From contig NZ_LDPO01000013.1 of NCBI RefSeq assembly GCF_001021505.1, positions 85,654 to 149,653 of the forward strand: a stretch of 64,000 bases of DNA, read 5' to 3'. A program made the position numbers and the translations under genes. The notes beneath the pieces were generated by a model. The model did no database searches and was not told where the DNA came from. It saw nothing but the letters and a program-made list of their open reading frames with translations. This DNA comes from Mycolicibacter heraklionensis (GTDB lineage Bacteria; Actinomycetota; Actinomycetes; Mycobacteriales; Mycobacteriaceae). Of this stretch, positions 33,409-42,564 are shown in pieces (within the stretch, counting starts at the first letter, position 1; each line of letters begins with the position of its first letter).

Positions 33409-36329
33409 TGTCCCCCTCCACCGCTGCCGCCCCTGGATGGGCTGACCGTGGACGTGCCCGGATCGTCGTCCTCCCACAGCAATAGCTGCCGTACCGCAGC
33501 ACGGGAGCCATACGGCTGCAGCATCTGGCTGGCGGGCCGGGGGCGTACCTTCAGCGGCCACCAGAACCAGCGGCCCAGCAGTGCTGCGATCGACGGGGTC
33601 ATGAACGAGCGCACGATCAGCGTGTCGAACAACAGCCCGAGGGCGATCGTGGTGCCGATCTGGCCCAGCACCCGCAGCTCGGCGAACATAAACGATGCCA
33701 TCGTCGCGGCGAAGACCAAACCCGCCGAGGTGACTACCGAGCCGGAGCCGGCCATCGCCCGGATGATGCCGGTGTTGATGCCGGCGTGGTATTCCTCCTT
33801 GAACCGGGATATCAGCAATAGGTTGTAGTCGGATCCCACGGCCAGCAGCAGAATGACTGCCAGTGCCAACACGATCCAGTACAAGTGGATGCCGAAGATG
33901 TACTGCCAGATCAGTACCGAGAGCCCGAACGACGCACCCAAAGACAGGGCGACGGTGCCGACGATGACCAGTGCGGCGATGACGCTGCCGGTGATGAACA
34001 TCATCACCAGCAGGATCAGGCTCAGCGCGGCGACTCCGGCAATCATCAGGTCATACTTGGCGCCCTCGGCGATGTCCTTATAGGTGGCTGCGGTACCGGC
34101 GAGGTAGATCTTGGATCCCGCGAGCGGAGTTCCCTTGACCGCATCCCGCGCGGCATGGCGGATCGCGTCGATATGTGAAATGCCTTCCGGTGTTGCCGGA
34201 TCGCCCTCATGGGTGATGATCATCCGGGCCGCCTTGCCGTCGGGTGACATGAACATCTTCACCCCCCGTAGGAATTCCGGGTTGGTGAAGACCTCCGGCG
34301 GTAGATAGAACGAGTCATCGGTCTTCGCCTCGTCGAACGCTTTGCCCATGGCCGTCGCGTTGTCCAGTCCTTCCGCGGCCTGGTCGTTCAACCCGGAACT
34401 GGTCGCGTGGTTCGTCATGCTCAGGTCGCGGTTCTGTTCCTGACTGGCTATCTGGGGCGGGATCAGCGCAAGCAGCTTGGGTTGCAGTGCATCGAGTTTG
34501 GCGATGCTCCCGGCGACGTCGTCGAGCTGAGAGGTGAGCACGTCGATTCCGTCGAGCGCGTCGAGCACCGACCGGATGGCCGCGCACGCCGGGATGTCGA
34601 AACAGTGCGGTTCCCAGTAGAAGTAGCTGCGCAGCGGGCGGATGAAGTCGTCGAAATTCGCAATTTTATTCCGCAGATCCGTCGCGGTCGCCACCGTCTC
34701 CTGGAATGCCTTCGCCTGCTCATCGGTGATGGCGCCGGATTGCTGCTGCAGGAGATATTGCTGGCGCAGGATGTCGATCGAATTGTTGATCACGTCAACC
34801 TGTTTGAGCATGTTGGCCGCTTGCGACTCCTGGAAGGGCAGGTTGAGGATCTGCGTCGCGCTGCCGGCGCTGATCTGAAACGGGATCGACGTGTGATCCA
34901 GGGGCGTACCCAGCGGACGGGTGATCGATTGGACCTGCGCGACGCCGTCGGTATGGAAGATCGCCTTTGCGACGCGCTCGAGCAGGATCATGTTCGTCGG
35001 GTTGCGCATGTCGTGGTCGGCTTCGATCATCAGCAGCTCGGGGTTGAGCCTGGCCTGTGAAAAGTGCCGTTCGGCAGCGGCATAGCCGACGTTGGCCGGG
35101 GCGTCGGCCGGCATATAGGGCCGGGTGTCATAGCTGGTTTTGTATCCGGGCAAGGCGAGCAGGCCGATCAGCGCGACCGCGATCGTGGCCACCAGGATGG
35201 GTCCGGGCCAGCGCACCAGGGCCGTGCCGATTCGCCGCCAGCCCTGGGTACTCAGCTGCCGCGCAGGCTCGAACAGGCCGAAGTGCCGGCCGACGGCGAG
35301 CATGGCGGGCGCCAACGTCAAGGCCGCGACGACAGCGACGAGAACTCCGATACCCGCGGGGACACCGAGCGTCTGAAAATACGGGAGCCGAGCGAACGTC
35401 AGGCAGAACACCGCACCGGCAATCGTCAGGCCCGAGCCCAGGATGATGTGTGCGGTGCCGTGATACATCGTGTTGAACGCCGTGACCCGGTCCTGGCCGC
35501 CGTAGCGGGCTTCGTGGAAACGGCCGAGTAGGAAGATTGCGTAGTCGGTGCCGGCGGCGATCACCAGCAGTGTCAGAAGATTCGTCGAATACGTCGACAG
35601 TTTGATGATGCCGGCGTTGGCCAACACGGCGACGACGCCGCGCGACGCGGTCAGCTCGATCATCACCATGAAGACCACCAGGATCGCTGTGGTGACGCGT
35701 CGGTACAACCACAACAGCATCATCAGGATGACGCCGATCGTGATCAGGGTCGTTTTCCACGTGCCCTTGCTGCCGACTTCGAATTGGTCGGTGACCAACG
35801 GTGCGGCCCCGGTGACATAGGCCCGTACACCCGGTGGCGGTGGCGTGTCATTGACGATGCTGCGCACCGCGTCGACCGATTCGTTGGCCAGCGATTCGCC
35901 TTGGTTTCCTGCGAGATAGACCTGCACCAACGCGGCCTTGCCGTCGTTGCTCTGCGAGCCGGCCGCGGTCAGGGGATCGCCCCAGAAATCCTGAACGTGC
36001 TCGACGTGCCGGGTGTCCCGGTTGAGCTTGGCGATCAACCCGTCGTAGTAGTGGTGTGCCGCGGCATCCAAGGGCTGATCGCCCTCCAGCACGATCATCG
36101 CCGAACTGTCCGAACTGAACTCCTGGAAAACCGCACCGATGTGTTTGGCGGCCTTCAGCGACGGTGCGTCCTGCGGGCTCAGTGACGCGTTGTTTGCTTC
36201 GGCCACCTTCTCCAGTTGCGGTACAAAAACATTCGTCACCATGGCGACGGCGAGCCAGAAGAATACGATCGCCGCGGAGTAGCGCCTCAGCAGGTCCGGG
36301 AGCCGACGCCACGAGATCTGCGGGCTCAT
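33405..36329 (-). CDS. mmpL: MmpL-family RND transporter
   Basis: A 974-residue RND transporter with the usual MmpL layout: TM1, a periplasmic domain, TM2-6, a second periplasmic domain, TM7-12, and a short Gly-rich tail (about residues 930-974). The proton-relay Asp-Tyr pairs are present in both halves: AAGTDYAIFLLGRFHE and AVGSDYNLLLISRFKEE. The size and the adjacent mmpS place it with the MmpL4/MmpL5 group, exporters of siderophores and lipids and of some drugs. It overlaps mmpS by 4 nt. The cargo cannot be inferred; no biosynthetic genes are adjacent. Confidence 0.93.
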   Translation of the reverse strand: MSPQISWRRLPDLLRRYSAAIVFFWLAVAMVTNVFVPQLEKVAEANNASLSPQDAPSLKAAKHIGAVFQEFSSDSSAMIVLEGDQPLDAAAHHYYDGLIAKLNRDTRHVEHVQDFWGDPLTAAGSQSNDGKAALVQVYLAGNQGESLANESVDAVRSIVNDTPPPPGVRAYVTGAAPLVTDQFEVGSKGTWKTTLITIGVILMMLLWLYRRVTTAILVVFMVMIELTASRGVVAVLANAGIIKLSTYSTNLLTLLVIAAGTDYAIFLLGRFHEARYGGQDRVTAFNTMYHGTAHIILGSGLTIAGAVFCLTFARLPYFQTLGVPAGIGVLVAVVAALTLAPAMLAVGRHFGLFEPARQLSTQGWRRIGTALVRWPGPILVATIAVALIGLLALPGYKTSYDTRPYMPADAPANVGYAAAERHFSQARLNPELLMIEADHDMRNPTNMILLERVAKAIFHTDGVAQVQSITRPLGTPLDHTSIPFQISAGSATQILNLPFQESQAANMLKQVDVINNSIDILRQQYLLQQQSGAITDEQAKAFQETVATATDLRNKIANFDDFIRPLRSYFYWEPHCFDIPACAAIRSVLDALDGIDVLTSQLDDVAGSIAKLDALQPKLLALIPPQIASQEQNRDLSMTNHATSSGLNDQAAEGLDNATAMGKAFDEAKTDDSFYLPPEVFTNPEFLRGVKMFMSPDGKAARMIITHEGDPATPEGISHIDAIRHAARDAVKGTPLAGSKIYLAGTAATYKDIAEGAKYDLMIAGVAALSLILLVMMFITGSVIAALVIVGTVALSLGASFGLSVLIWQYIFGIHLYWIVLALAVILLLAVGSDYNLLLISRFKEEYHAGINTGIIRAMAGSGSVVTSAGLVFAATMASFMFAELRVLGQIGTTIALGLLFDTLIVRSFMTPSIAALLGRWFWWPLKVRPRPASQMLQPYGSRAAVRQLLLWEDDDPGTSTVSPSRGGSGGGGQ

Positions 36330-36787
36330 CCGGACTTGTCCATACAGTAGGTGAAGGCGTGCAAGGTATTGACCGTTCTCTCGTCTTTCACGTCGCCGTC
36401 GATCGTGATCCGGCAGCTGATCGAATCGCTGTCGCCTTGGGCCGCAACATTGGCGGCAACAGCCGGTTTCGTCGTCGTCGCGTCGTAGGACCAGGGCAGC
36501 ACGACAGCGTCGGCGCGTTGCGGCTGCGCATCCACATCCAAATAGGTGATCGTCGCAACCGTCCCCGGCGGGCCATAGACCTCGATGAACACTCGTTTGG
36601 GGTTGAACGGCGCAACGTCGTTGGCGAAACCACTAGGGGTAGACACGACGTCGCGGGACGCGAAAATGCCGTGTAGGCGATACACCGTAAGTCCCGCGAC
36701 GAACACGACGAGCACCGCCGTCAGCAGCTTCCAGTTGCGGCCCAGGTGGCGTACCAGTGAGACCTTCTGACTGTCGCGCGTTGACAT
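36326..36787 (-). CDS. mmpS: MmpS-family accessory protein
   Basis: A 153-residue protein with one N-terminal membrane helix (LLTAVLVVFVAGLTVYRLHG) and a periplasmic beta-sandwich (FIEVYGPPGTVATITYLDVD ... TTTKPAVAANVAAQGDSDSI, SCRITIDGDV..ERTVNTLHAFTYC) as in MmpS4/MmpS5. MmpS proteins assist the partner MmpL. ATG 36787 is used; an ATG at 36808 is possible and neither has a ribosome binding site. It is the first gene of a coupled four-gene operon and is divergent from CYP130. Confidence 0.9.
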   Translation of the reverse strand: MSTRDSQKVSLVRHLGRNWKLLTAVLVVFVAGLTVYRLHGIFASRDVVSTPSGFANDVAPFNPKRVFIEVYGPPGTVATITYLDVDAQPQRADAVVLPWSYDATTTKPAVAANVAAQGDSDSISCRITIDGDVKDERTVNTLHAFTYCMDKSG

Positions 36788-36817
36788 GGCGGTCAAATTA
36801 GACTGCATTACAGTTTC

Positions 36818-36832
36818 ACACAAGTACTGTGT
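36818..36832. promoter_or_regulatory. Inverted repeat in the mmpS/CYP130 divergent promoter
   Basis: ACACA-AGTAC-TGTGT has perfect 5-bp arms, 31 bp upstream of the mmpS start. It is short, but its place suits a TetR operator. Either the tandem-HTH TetR of the mmpL operon or the TetR after CYP130 could use it. Confidence 0.4.
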
Positions 36833-36906
36833 CAGCGATGCAGGCCAGTCGACCGGAATCCCACAAGCTATTGACACCGAACGGGCGGTTGTCGTACCAA
36901 TGAGAC

Positions 36907-38127
36907 ATGACGACCACGCTGTCTCATCCGAAGTTTGAGCTCTGCAACGCCGACACCTGGCCCAACCCCTGGCCGATGTACGCCGCGCTGCGCGACCACG
37001 ACCCGGTCCACCACGTGGTCCCGGAGAACGCGCCCAACCAGGACTACTACGTGCTGTCCCGGCACGCCGACATCTGGGCGGCCGCCGCCGACCACGAGAC
37101 CTTCTCCTCGGCACAGGGACTGACCGTCAACTACGGCGAGCTGGAGCTGATCGGCCTGGCCGACAACCCGCCGATGGTGATGCAGGATCCGCCGGTGCAC
37201 ACCGAGTTTCGCAAGCTGGTGGCCCGCGGGTTCATGCCGCGGCAGGTGGAGTTGCTGGAGCCCAAGGTTCGCGAGTTCGTCGTCGAGCGCCTCGAGCGAC
37301 TGCAGGCCAACGGCGGCGGCGATATCGTCGGCGAGCTGTTCAAGCCGCTGCCGTCGATGGTGGTCGCGCACTACCTGGGTGTTCCGGAGGAGGACCGCAG
37401 CCAGTTCGACCGGTGGACCGAGGCGGTCGTCGCGGCCACCGTCAGCGAAGACGGCGTCGCCTCGGCCGGTGACGCGATCGGCGAGATGATGGCCTACTTC
37501 AGCGGCCTCATCGAACGCCGCCGCACCGACCCACAGGATGACACCGTCTCGCATCTGGTGGCAGCCGGGATGGGCGCCGACGGTGACGTCGCCGGGCTGC
37601 TGGCGGTGTTGGCGTTCACCTTCACCATGGTGACCGGCGGTAACGACACAACGACCGGAATGCTCGGCGGCTCAGTGCAATTGCTGCAGCGACACCCGGA
37701 CCAGCGTCAACTGCTGGTGGACAACCCGGAGCTGATCCGCGACGCCGTCGAGGAGTTGCTGCGCTTGACCTCCCCCGTACAGGGGCTGGCCCGGACCACC
37801 ACCCGGGACGTGACCATCGGCGACACCACCATCCCGATGGGACGCAAGGTGTTGCTGCTCTACGGCTCGGGCAACCGCGACGAACGCCAGTTCGGGCCGG
37901 ACGCCGCGGACCTCAATGTGCAACGCAAGCCGCACCAGATCCTCACCTTCAGTTACGGCGCGCATCACTGCATCGGCAATCAGGCGGCGCGGATGCAGGC
38001 GCGAGTGGCGCTGCAGGAACTGCTGGCACGCTGCCCGAACTACACCATCGACGAATCCGGAATCCGATGGGCCGGTGGCAGTTACGTGCGACGACCGCTG
38101 TCGGTTCCGTTCACCGCCGGATCGTGA
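36907..38127 (+). CDS. cyp130: Cytochrome P450 CYP130
   Basis: A 406-residue soluble P450 recognised as CYP130 (Rv1256c). The haem-ligating cysteine is Cys355 in FSYGAHHCIGNQAARMQ. The I-helix oxygen-activation site reads VTGGNDTTTGML, with Asn in place of the more usual second acidic residue. The ERR pair appears as VEELLRLTSP. M. tuberculosis CYP130 binds azoles and N-demethylates dextromethorphan-like compounds; its natural substrate is unresolved. It ends overlapping the TetR gene (TGATG). Confidence 0.93.
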   Translation: MTTTLSHPKFELCNADTWPNPWPMYAALRDHDPVHHVVPENAPNQDYYVLSRHADIWAAAADHETFSSAQGLTVNYGELELIGLADNPPMVMQDPPVHTEFRKLVARGFMPRQVELLEPKVREFVVERLERLQANGGGDIVGELFKPLPSMVVAHYLGVPEEDRSQFDRWTEAVVAATVSEDGVASAGDAIGEMMAYFSGLIERRRTDPQDDTVSHLVAAGMGADGDVAGLLAVLAFTFTMVTGGNDTTTGMLGGSVQLLQRHPDQRQLLVDNPELIRDAVEELLRLTSPVQGLARTTTRDVTIGDTTIPMGRKVLLLYGSGNRDERQFGPDAADLNVQRKPHQILTFSYGAHHCIGNQAARMQARVALQELLARCPNYTIDESGIRWAGGSYVRRPLSVPFTAGS

Positions 38128-38711
38128 TGGCCGGGCGGGCCTGGCTGTCCGACCAGCGCGGAGAGCTTGCCGCCGAGAAGATCCTCGACGCGGCCGAAAA
38201 GCTGTTCGCCGAGCACGATGCCGCTTCGGTGGGCATGAATGAGATCGCCCGCGCCGCAGGATGTTCCCGCGCCACGCTGTATCGGTATTTCGAGAGCCGC
38301 GACGCGCTGCACACCGCCTACGTGCACCGCTGGGCCAACACGCTCTATCACGAGTTGACCCGGCGGCTGTCCGGCATCGACGACCCGGCGGAGCGGCTGG
38401 TCACCGGGATCACCGAATCGCTGTCCCTGGTGCGCGGCAACCCGGCGCTGGCATCGTGGTTCGCCGAGAGCGGACCGCCGATCGGGACCGCGATGGCCGC
38501 GCAGTCCGACGTCATCACCGTGATGGTCGCGTCGTTCCTGAACACGCTGGGCGACGGCGACACCGATAACCAGCAGCGCGCCCGCTGGGTGGTGCGGGTG
38601 ATGACGTCACTGCTGAGCTTCCCCGGCCGCGACGCCGACGACGAGCGGGCGATGCTGACGCAGTTCGTGGTTCCGGTAGTGCTCGCGCCGGGCCGCCTCA
38701 GCTCGGCTTAG
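38127..38711 (+). CDS. TetR-family regulator (Rv1255c-like)
   Basis: A 194-residue TetR protein whose ATG overlaps the CYP130 stop by one base. N-terminal helix-turn-helix: AAEKILDAAEKLFAEHDAAS, VGMNEIARAAGCSRATLYRY, FESRDALHTAYVHRW. The helical C-terminal half would bind a ligand. Coupling to cyp130 and a homologous arrangement in M. tuberculosis make it the likely regulator of cyp130. Confidence 0.92.
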   Translation: MAGRAWLSDQRGELAAEKILDAAEKLFAEHDAASVGMNEIARAAGCSRATLYRYFESRDALHTAYVHRWANTLYHELTRRLSGIDDPAERLVTGITESLSLVRGNPALASWFAESGPPIGTAMAAQSDVITVMVASFLNTLGDGDTDNQQRARWVVRVMTSLLSFPGRDADDERAMLTQFVVPVVLAPGRLSSA

Positions 38712-38815
38712 GGAATTAGGGCTTAGGCAATAGGAGAGTTGCCCGCCTCCGAGCGACTGTGGGACGAACCCCGCTCAGGGGGCTGCGCCCCGGTGTGACG
38801 GCGAGGACATTGCGC

Positions 38816-38890
38816 CGAGTGTGCGGTTTGGTAGGGGAAAACGCAGCGCTGGCCTCCCAAACCGCACACTCGACCCAAACCGCACACTCG
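38816..38890. repeat. Intergenic inverted plus direct repeat between convergent genes
   Basis: CGAGTGTGCGGTTTGG (38816-38831) is the exact reverse complement of CCAAACCGCACACTCG at 38857-38872. The same 16-mer is repeated directly at 38875-38890. The left arm can therefore pair with either. It lies between the TetR stop (38711) and the acyltransferase stop (38996); the rest of that gap holds nothing I recognise. Confidence 0.85.
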
Positions 38891-38995
38891 ACGAAGAGCG
38901 CTGCCGGACGCGACCGCCGCCCAGGGCGGGTTGTCGGTCACAGGCGGGCAATTCTCCCTGTGGCCCGGCCGGGAACAATCCTGGCTGAACGGCGC

Positions 38996-40141
38996 TCAGG
39001 CCCGCACCCGGGTGAGCCGGTGCAGCAGCCAGGACACCGGCACGGTGACCACCATGGTGACCACGAACAGGGCCAGCATCGACCCGGTGTAGACCGGGGT
39101 GCGCAGCACCTCCACCATCACCAACTCCATCAGCACCAGGTGAACCAGGAAGATCTCATAGGAGATCTCCCCCAGCCACACCATCGGCCGGCTCGCCAGA
39201 AACCGCGCGTACCAGCCGCGGTTGCCCAACGCCAGCGGCGCCACCATCAGCGCGGCGATCACAGCGTAGAAGCCGGCTTTGACCAGGGCCTCGGACAGCT
39301 TGGCCGGTGACGTGGTGGGCTCCCCGGCGATCGGCGTGGACGCGATGAGATAACAGATGAGCGCCAACGGAATAGCCACGAAGCCATAGCAGCGCACGCC
39401 CATCGCCTGCAGCACCGTCAGCATCATCCCGGCGACGAACCAGGCCAGATACCCCGGCAGCCACAGCCGGGCGCCGTCAGGCAGGAAGTCAGTCGTGTGC
39501 ACCAGCGTCAACCAGGCCGGCGTGATCGCCGCCGCCGCGGTCAGCCCGACCAGCAGCAGCGCCGGCCGCCACTGCCGTCGGCACAACCAGACCAACGTCA
39601 CATAGGCCAGCAGTGGAAGCACCAGGTAGAAGGCGACTTCGACTGCGAGGCTCCACATCTGGGTGAGTCCCTGGTGCAGATAGCCGAACATGTAGTTGTC
39701 GGTGTAGATCTGGGTCAGCGTCAGGTTGCGCAGCAACCCGATCCAGTTGTGGCCGGGGTTCGGGCCGGCGGTGCGGTAGTGGTAGATCACATAGGCCAGC
39801 AGCACGGTCACGACATAAGCGGGCATGATGCGGCGCACCCGGTGCCAGGCGTAGCGCCGCACCGAGGGATCCGGCCGCCCCAACGCGTTGGCCCGCACCC
39901 ACGGCTGGAACAGCAGAAAACCGGAGAGCACGAAGAAGATCGGCACCCCGATCTCCATCCGGGAGCCCAGCAAGCCCGCGTAGCCGTGGGTGTACTTACC
40001 GGTGGTGTAGGCCGCGTGCGTTCCCACCACCAGGAGCGCGGCCACCGCACGCACACCGGTCAGCGACGCGACCCGGTCCACATGGGCGACCTGCTCGAGC
40101 CCGCCCTGTTCGTCCTCGTCCTCGTCCGGCGAGAGGGTCAT
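38996..40141 (-). CDS. Membrane acyltransferase, family 3 (Rv1254-like)
   Basis: A 381-residue integral membrane protein with about ten helices. The acyltransferase-3 signature is near the start (VASLTGVRAVAALLVVGTHA) with FFVLSGFLLFQPWV, and VRRYAWHRVRRIMPAYVVTV. Proteins of this family O-acylate sugars, glycolipids or glycopeptidolipids using acyl-CoA. The start lies 4 nt inside the upstream helicase gene (ATGA), so translation is coupled, an unlikely functional pairing that is conserved with Rv1253-Rv1254. Confidence 0.9.
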   Translation of the reverse strand: MTLSPDEDEDEQGGLEQVAHVDRVASLTGVRAVAALLVVGTHAAYTTGKYTHGYAGLLGSRMEIGVPIFFVLSGFLLFQPWVRANALGRPDPSVRRYAWHRVRRIMPAYVVTVLLAYVIYHYRTAGPNPGHNWIGLLRNLTLTQIYTDNYMFGYLHQGLTQMWSLAVEVAFYLVLPLLAYVTLVWLCRRQWRPALLLVGLTAAAAITPAWLTLVHTTDFLPDGARLWLPGYLAWFVAGMMLTVLQAMGVRCYGFVAIPLALICYLIASTPIAGEPTTSPAKLSEALVKAGFYAVIAALMVAPLALGNRGWYARFLASRPMVWLGEISYEIFLVHLVLMELVMVEVLRTPVYTGSMLALFVVTMVVTVPVSWLLHRLTRVRA

Positions 40142-41886
40142 TCGGTCCGTTTCCGGTACCCACCCTCGCCGCGACGTTCGGGTTTACCAGACGGCCGCTC
40201 ACGACGCAGGTTGATCAGCTGGCCCTGAATCCGGGTCTGCTCCAACGCCTTGAGCGTCTTGCCGGACAGTTTGGCGGGCAGCTCGACCAGCGAGTGGTCC
40301 ACCTTGATGCTGATGTTGCCGAAGTCGCTGCGATTCAAGCCGCCCTCGTTGGCCAGCGCCCCGACGATCGCACCCGGGTTGACCTTGTGGCGCTTGCCGA
40401 CCGCGATCCGGTAGGTGGCAAACCCTTCCTTCGGGGGGCCCTTGCGGTCGCCTTTGCGATCGTCCCGGCCGCCGTCGCGATCCTTGACGCGTTCACGTCG
40501 CTTGTCCGGCGGCGGCTCCACCATCAGGAACGCCTCACCGTCTCGGGACTGCAACGCCAGCGCGGCGGCGATGTCGGCCATCGGCACGTTGTGCTCGCGG
40601 CTGTAGTCCTCGACCAGGCGGCGGAACAGCTCGATGCCCGACGCACTGAGATGGTTGGTGATCGCGTCGGCGAACTTGGCGACCCGCTGAGCGTTGACGT
40701 CGTCGACGCTGGGCAGCTCGGCCTCGACCAGCTTCTGCCGCGTCACCTTCTCGATCAGCCTGAGCAGGTGGCGTTCCCGCGGGTTGACGAACAGCAGCGC
40801 GGTTCCCGAACGCCCGGCCCGCCCGGTGCGACCGATCCGGTGCACATAGGCCTCGGGGTCGTTGGGAATGTCGTAGTTGACGACGTGGGAGATGCGCTCC
40901 ACGTCCAGTCCACGGGCGGCGACATCGGTGGCGACCAGGATGTCGATGTTGCCGTTCTTCAGTGCGGTGATGGTCCGTTCCCGCTGCGCCTGCGCGATGT
41001 CACCGTTGATCGCCGCCGCGGAAAACCCTCGGGCGCGCAGCTTTTCGGCGACCTCCTCGGTGGCCTGCTTGGTGCGCACGAAGACGATCATCGCTTCGAA
41101 GGGCTCGACTTCCAGCACCCGGGTCAGGGCGTCCATCTTGCGCGGCCCGGCGACTTCGATGTAGCGCTGGGAGATGTTCTCCGCCGTGGTGGTTTTCGCC
41201 TTGACGGTGACTTCGACGGGGTCGTGCAGGTAGCGGCTGGTGATACGACGAATGGCCGAGGGCATGGTCGCCGAGAACAGGGCCACCTGCTTGTACTCGG
41301 GGGTGTCGGCCAGGATGCGCTCGACGTCCTCGGCGAAACCCATCTGCAGCATCTCGTCGGCCTCGTCGAGCACCAGGTAGTCCAGGTGCGACAAGTCCAG
41401 GCTGCCGCGTTCCAGGTGGTCGATGACCCGGCCCGGCGTACCGACCACCACTTGCGCGCCGCGCTTGAGCCCGGACAGCTGCACCGTGTAGGACGCGCCG
41501 CCGTAGATCGGCAGCACGTTGATCCGGGGCAGATGCGCGCCGTAGCGCCCGAACGCCTCGGCGACCTGCAGCGCCAACTCGCGGGTGGGCGCGAGCACCA
41601 GCGCCTGGGTGGCTTTGCTGGTGGTGTCGATGCGCGACAGGATCGGAATGGCGAACGCGGCGGTCTTGCCGGTGCCGGTCTGGGCCAGCCCGACCACGTC
41701 GGAACCCTCCAGCAGGGCCGGGATGGTGGCGGCCTGAATCGCCGACGGCGTCTCATAGCCGACGTCGGCGACGGCCTTGAGCACCGAAGGGTGGATCTGC
41801 AGGTCGGCGAAAGTCGGGGTGTTGTCCGCGATGGACGGGGCGGGTGGGTCCGGGAACGGCTCAGCGGGCACATCAGTCGAGGTCAT
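40138..41886 (-). CDS. deaD: DEAD-box RNA helicase DeaD/CsdA
   Basis: A 582-residue helicase from ATG 41886. Core motifs in order: Q motif and AQTGTGKTAAFAIPILSRID (motif I), PTRELALQVAEAFGRYGAHL (Ia), VLDEADEMLQMGF (II), FSATMPSAIRR (III), TDVAARGLDVERISHVVNYD (V), HRIGRTGRAGRSG (VI). The C-terminal part has an Arg/Asp/Gly-rich linker and a DbpA-type RNA-binding domain (YRIAVGKRHKVNPGAIVGAL). It unwinds RNA in ribosome assembly and mRNA decay, especially in the cold. It corresponds to Rv1253. Confidence 0.95.
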   Translation of the reverse strand: MTSTDVPAEPFPDPPAPSIADNTPTFADLQIHPSVLKAVADVGYETPSAIQAATIPALLEGSDVVGLAQTGTGKTAAFAIPILSRIDTTSKATQALVLAPTRELALQVAEAFGRYGAHLPRINVLPIYGGASYTVQLSGLKRGAQVVVGTPGRVIDHLERGSLDLSHLDYLVLDEADEMLQMGFAEDVERILADTPEYKQVALFSATMPSAIRRITSRYLHDPVEVTVKAKTTTAENISQRYIEVAGPRKMDALTRVLEVEPFEAMIVFVRTKQATEEVAEKLRARGFSAAAINGDIAQAQRERTITALKNGNIDILVATDVAARGLDVERISHVVNYDIPNDPEAYVHRIGRTGRAGRSGTALLFVNPRERHLLRLIEKVTRQKLVEAELPSVDDVNAQRVAKFADAITNHLSASGIELFRRLVEDYSREHNVPMADIAAALALQSRDGEAFLMVEPPPDKRRERVKDRDGGRDDRKGDRKGPPKEGFATYRIAVGKRHKVNPGAIVGALANEGGLNRSDFGNISIKVDHSLVELPAKLSGKTLKALEQTRIQGQLINLRRERPSGKPERRGEGGYRKRTE

Positions 41887-41983
41887 AGCGCTTAACAGTC
41901 TAAGGGCAAAGACGCCCACCTAACGCCACAGTTGATCCGGGGTCGGCCGCGCCTCCCCGGACAGTCGGCCGGGCGGCGGTACG

Positions 41984-42553
41984 GTGCCCGGTGTGCCGGG
42001 TGCCGTCAAACCGTCAGTAGCGATCGTCGCGCTGGCCGCAGCTCTGCTGGCCGGCTGCGGTTCGGGAGACTCCACCGTCGCCAAGACCCCGGAGAACACC
42101 AGCCCGGCCGCCGCACCGCCGCAGGCGCCCACCACCACCGCGTCCGCGACGTCGAGCAGCCCGGCCCCCGCCGACCCGTGCGCGGTCAACCTGGCCGCGC
42201 CGGCGATCACCAAGGCCGTCTCAGAGCTGCCCCGCGACCCGCGCAGCAAGCAACCGTGGAGCCCGGAGCCACTGGCCGGCAACTACAGCACCTGTGCCGA
42301 CATCTCGGCGGTGATCGTCAAGGCCAACACCAACGCCGAACACCCGAGTACGCGTGCGGTGTTGTTTCACCGCGGCGAATTCCTGCCCCAATCCGTACCG
42401 GACACCTACGGATTCAGCGGCATCGACGTGGCGCAGTCCACCGGCGACACGGTGGCCCTGCGAAACGCCAGCGGGATACCAGGGTTGGCCGGGATCGTGA
42501 AATTCCACTGGAACGGCACCGGGGTAGAGATCGTCGGCAACACCACCCGCTAG
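41984..42553 (+). CDS. lprE: LprE lipoprotein
   Basis: A 189-residue lipoprotein recognised as LprE (Rv1252c). Signal peptide PSVAIVALAAALLAG with lipobox ending in Cys, then a Thr/Pro/Ala-rich linker (AAAPPQAPTTTASATSSSPA) and a compact domain with CAVNLAAPAITKAVSELP and YGFSGIDVAQSTGDTVALRN. It starts at GTG 41984. Divergent from deaD and convergent with the MFS gene. In M. tuberculosis LprE has been linked to immune modulation; here only the lipoprotein nature is evident. Confidence 0.88.
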   Translation: MPGVPGAVKPSVAIVALAAALLAGCGSGDSTVAKTPENTSPAAAPPQAPTTTASATSSSPAPADPCAVNLAAPAITKAVSELPRDPRSKQPWSPEPLAGNYSTCADISAVIVKANTNAEHPSTRAVLFHRGEFLPQSVPDTYGFSGIDVAQSTGDTVALRNASGIPGLAGIVKFHWNGTGVEIVGNTTR

Positions 42554-42564
42554 CCCGTCCCGAC

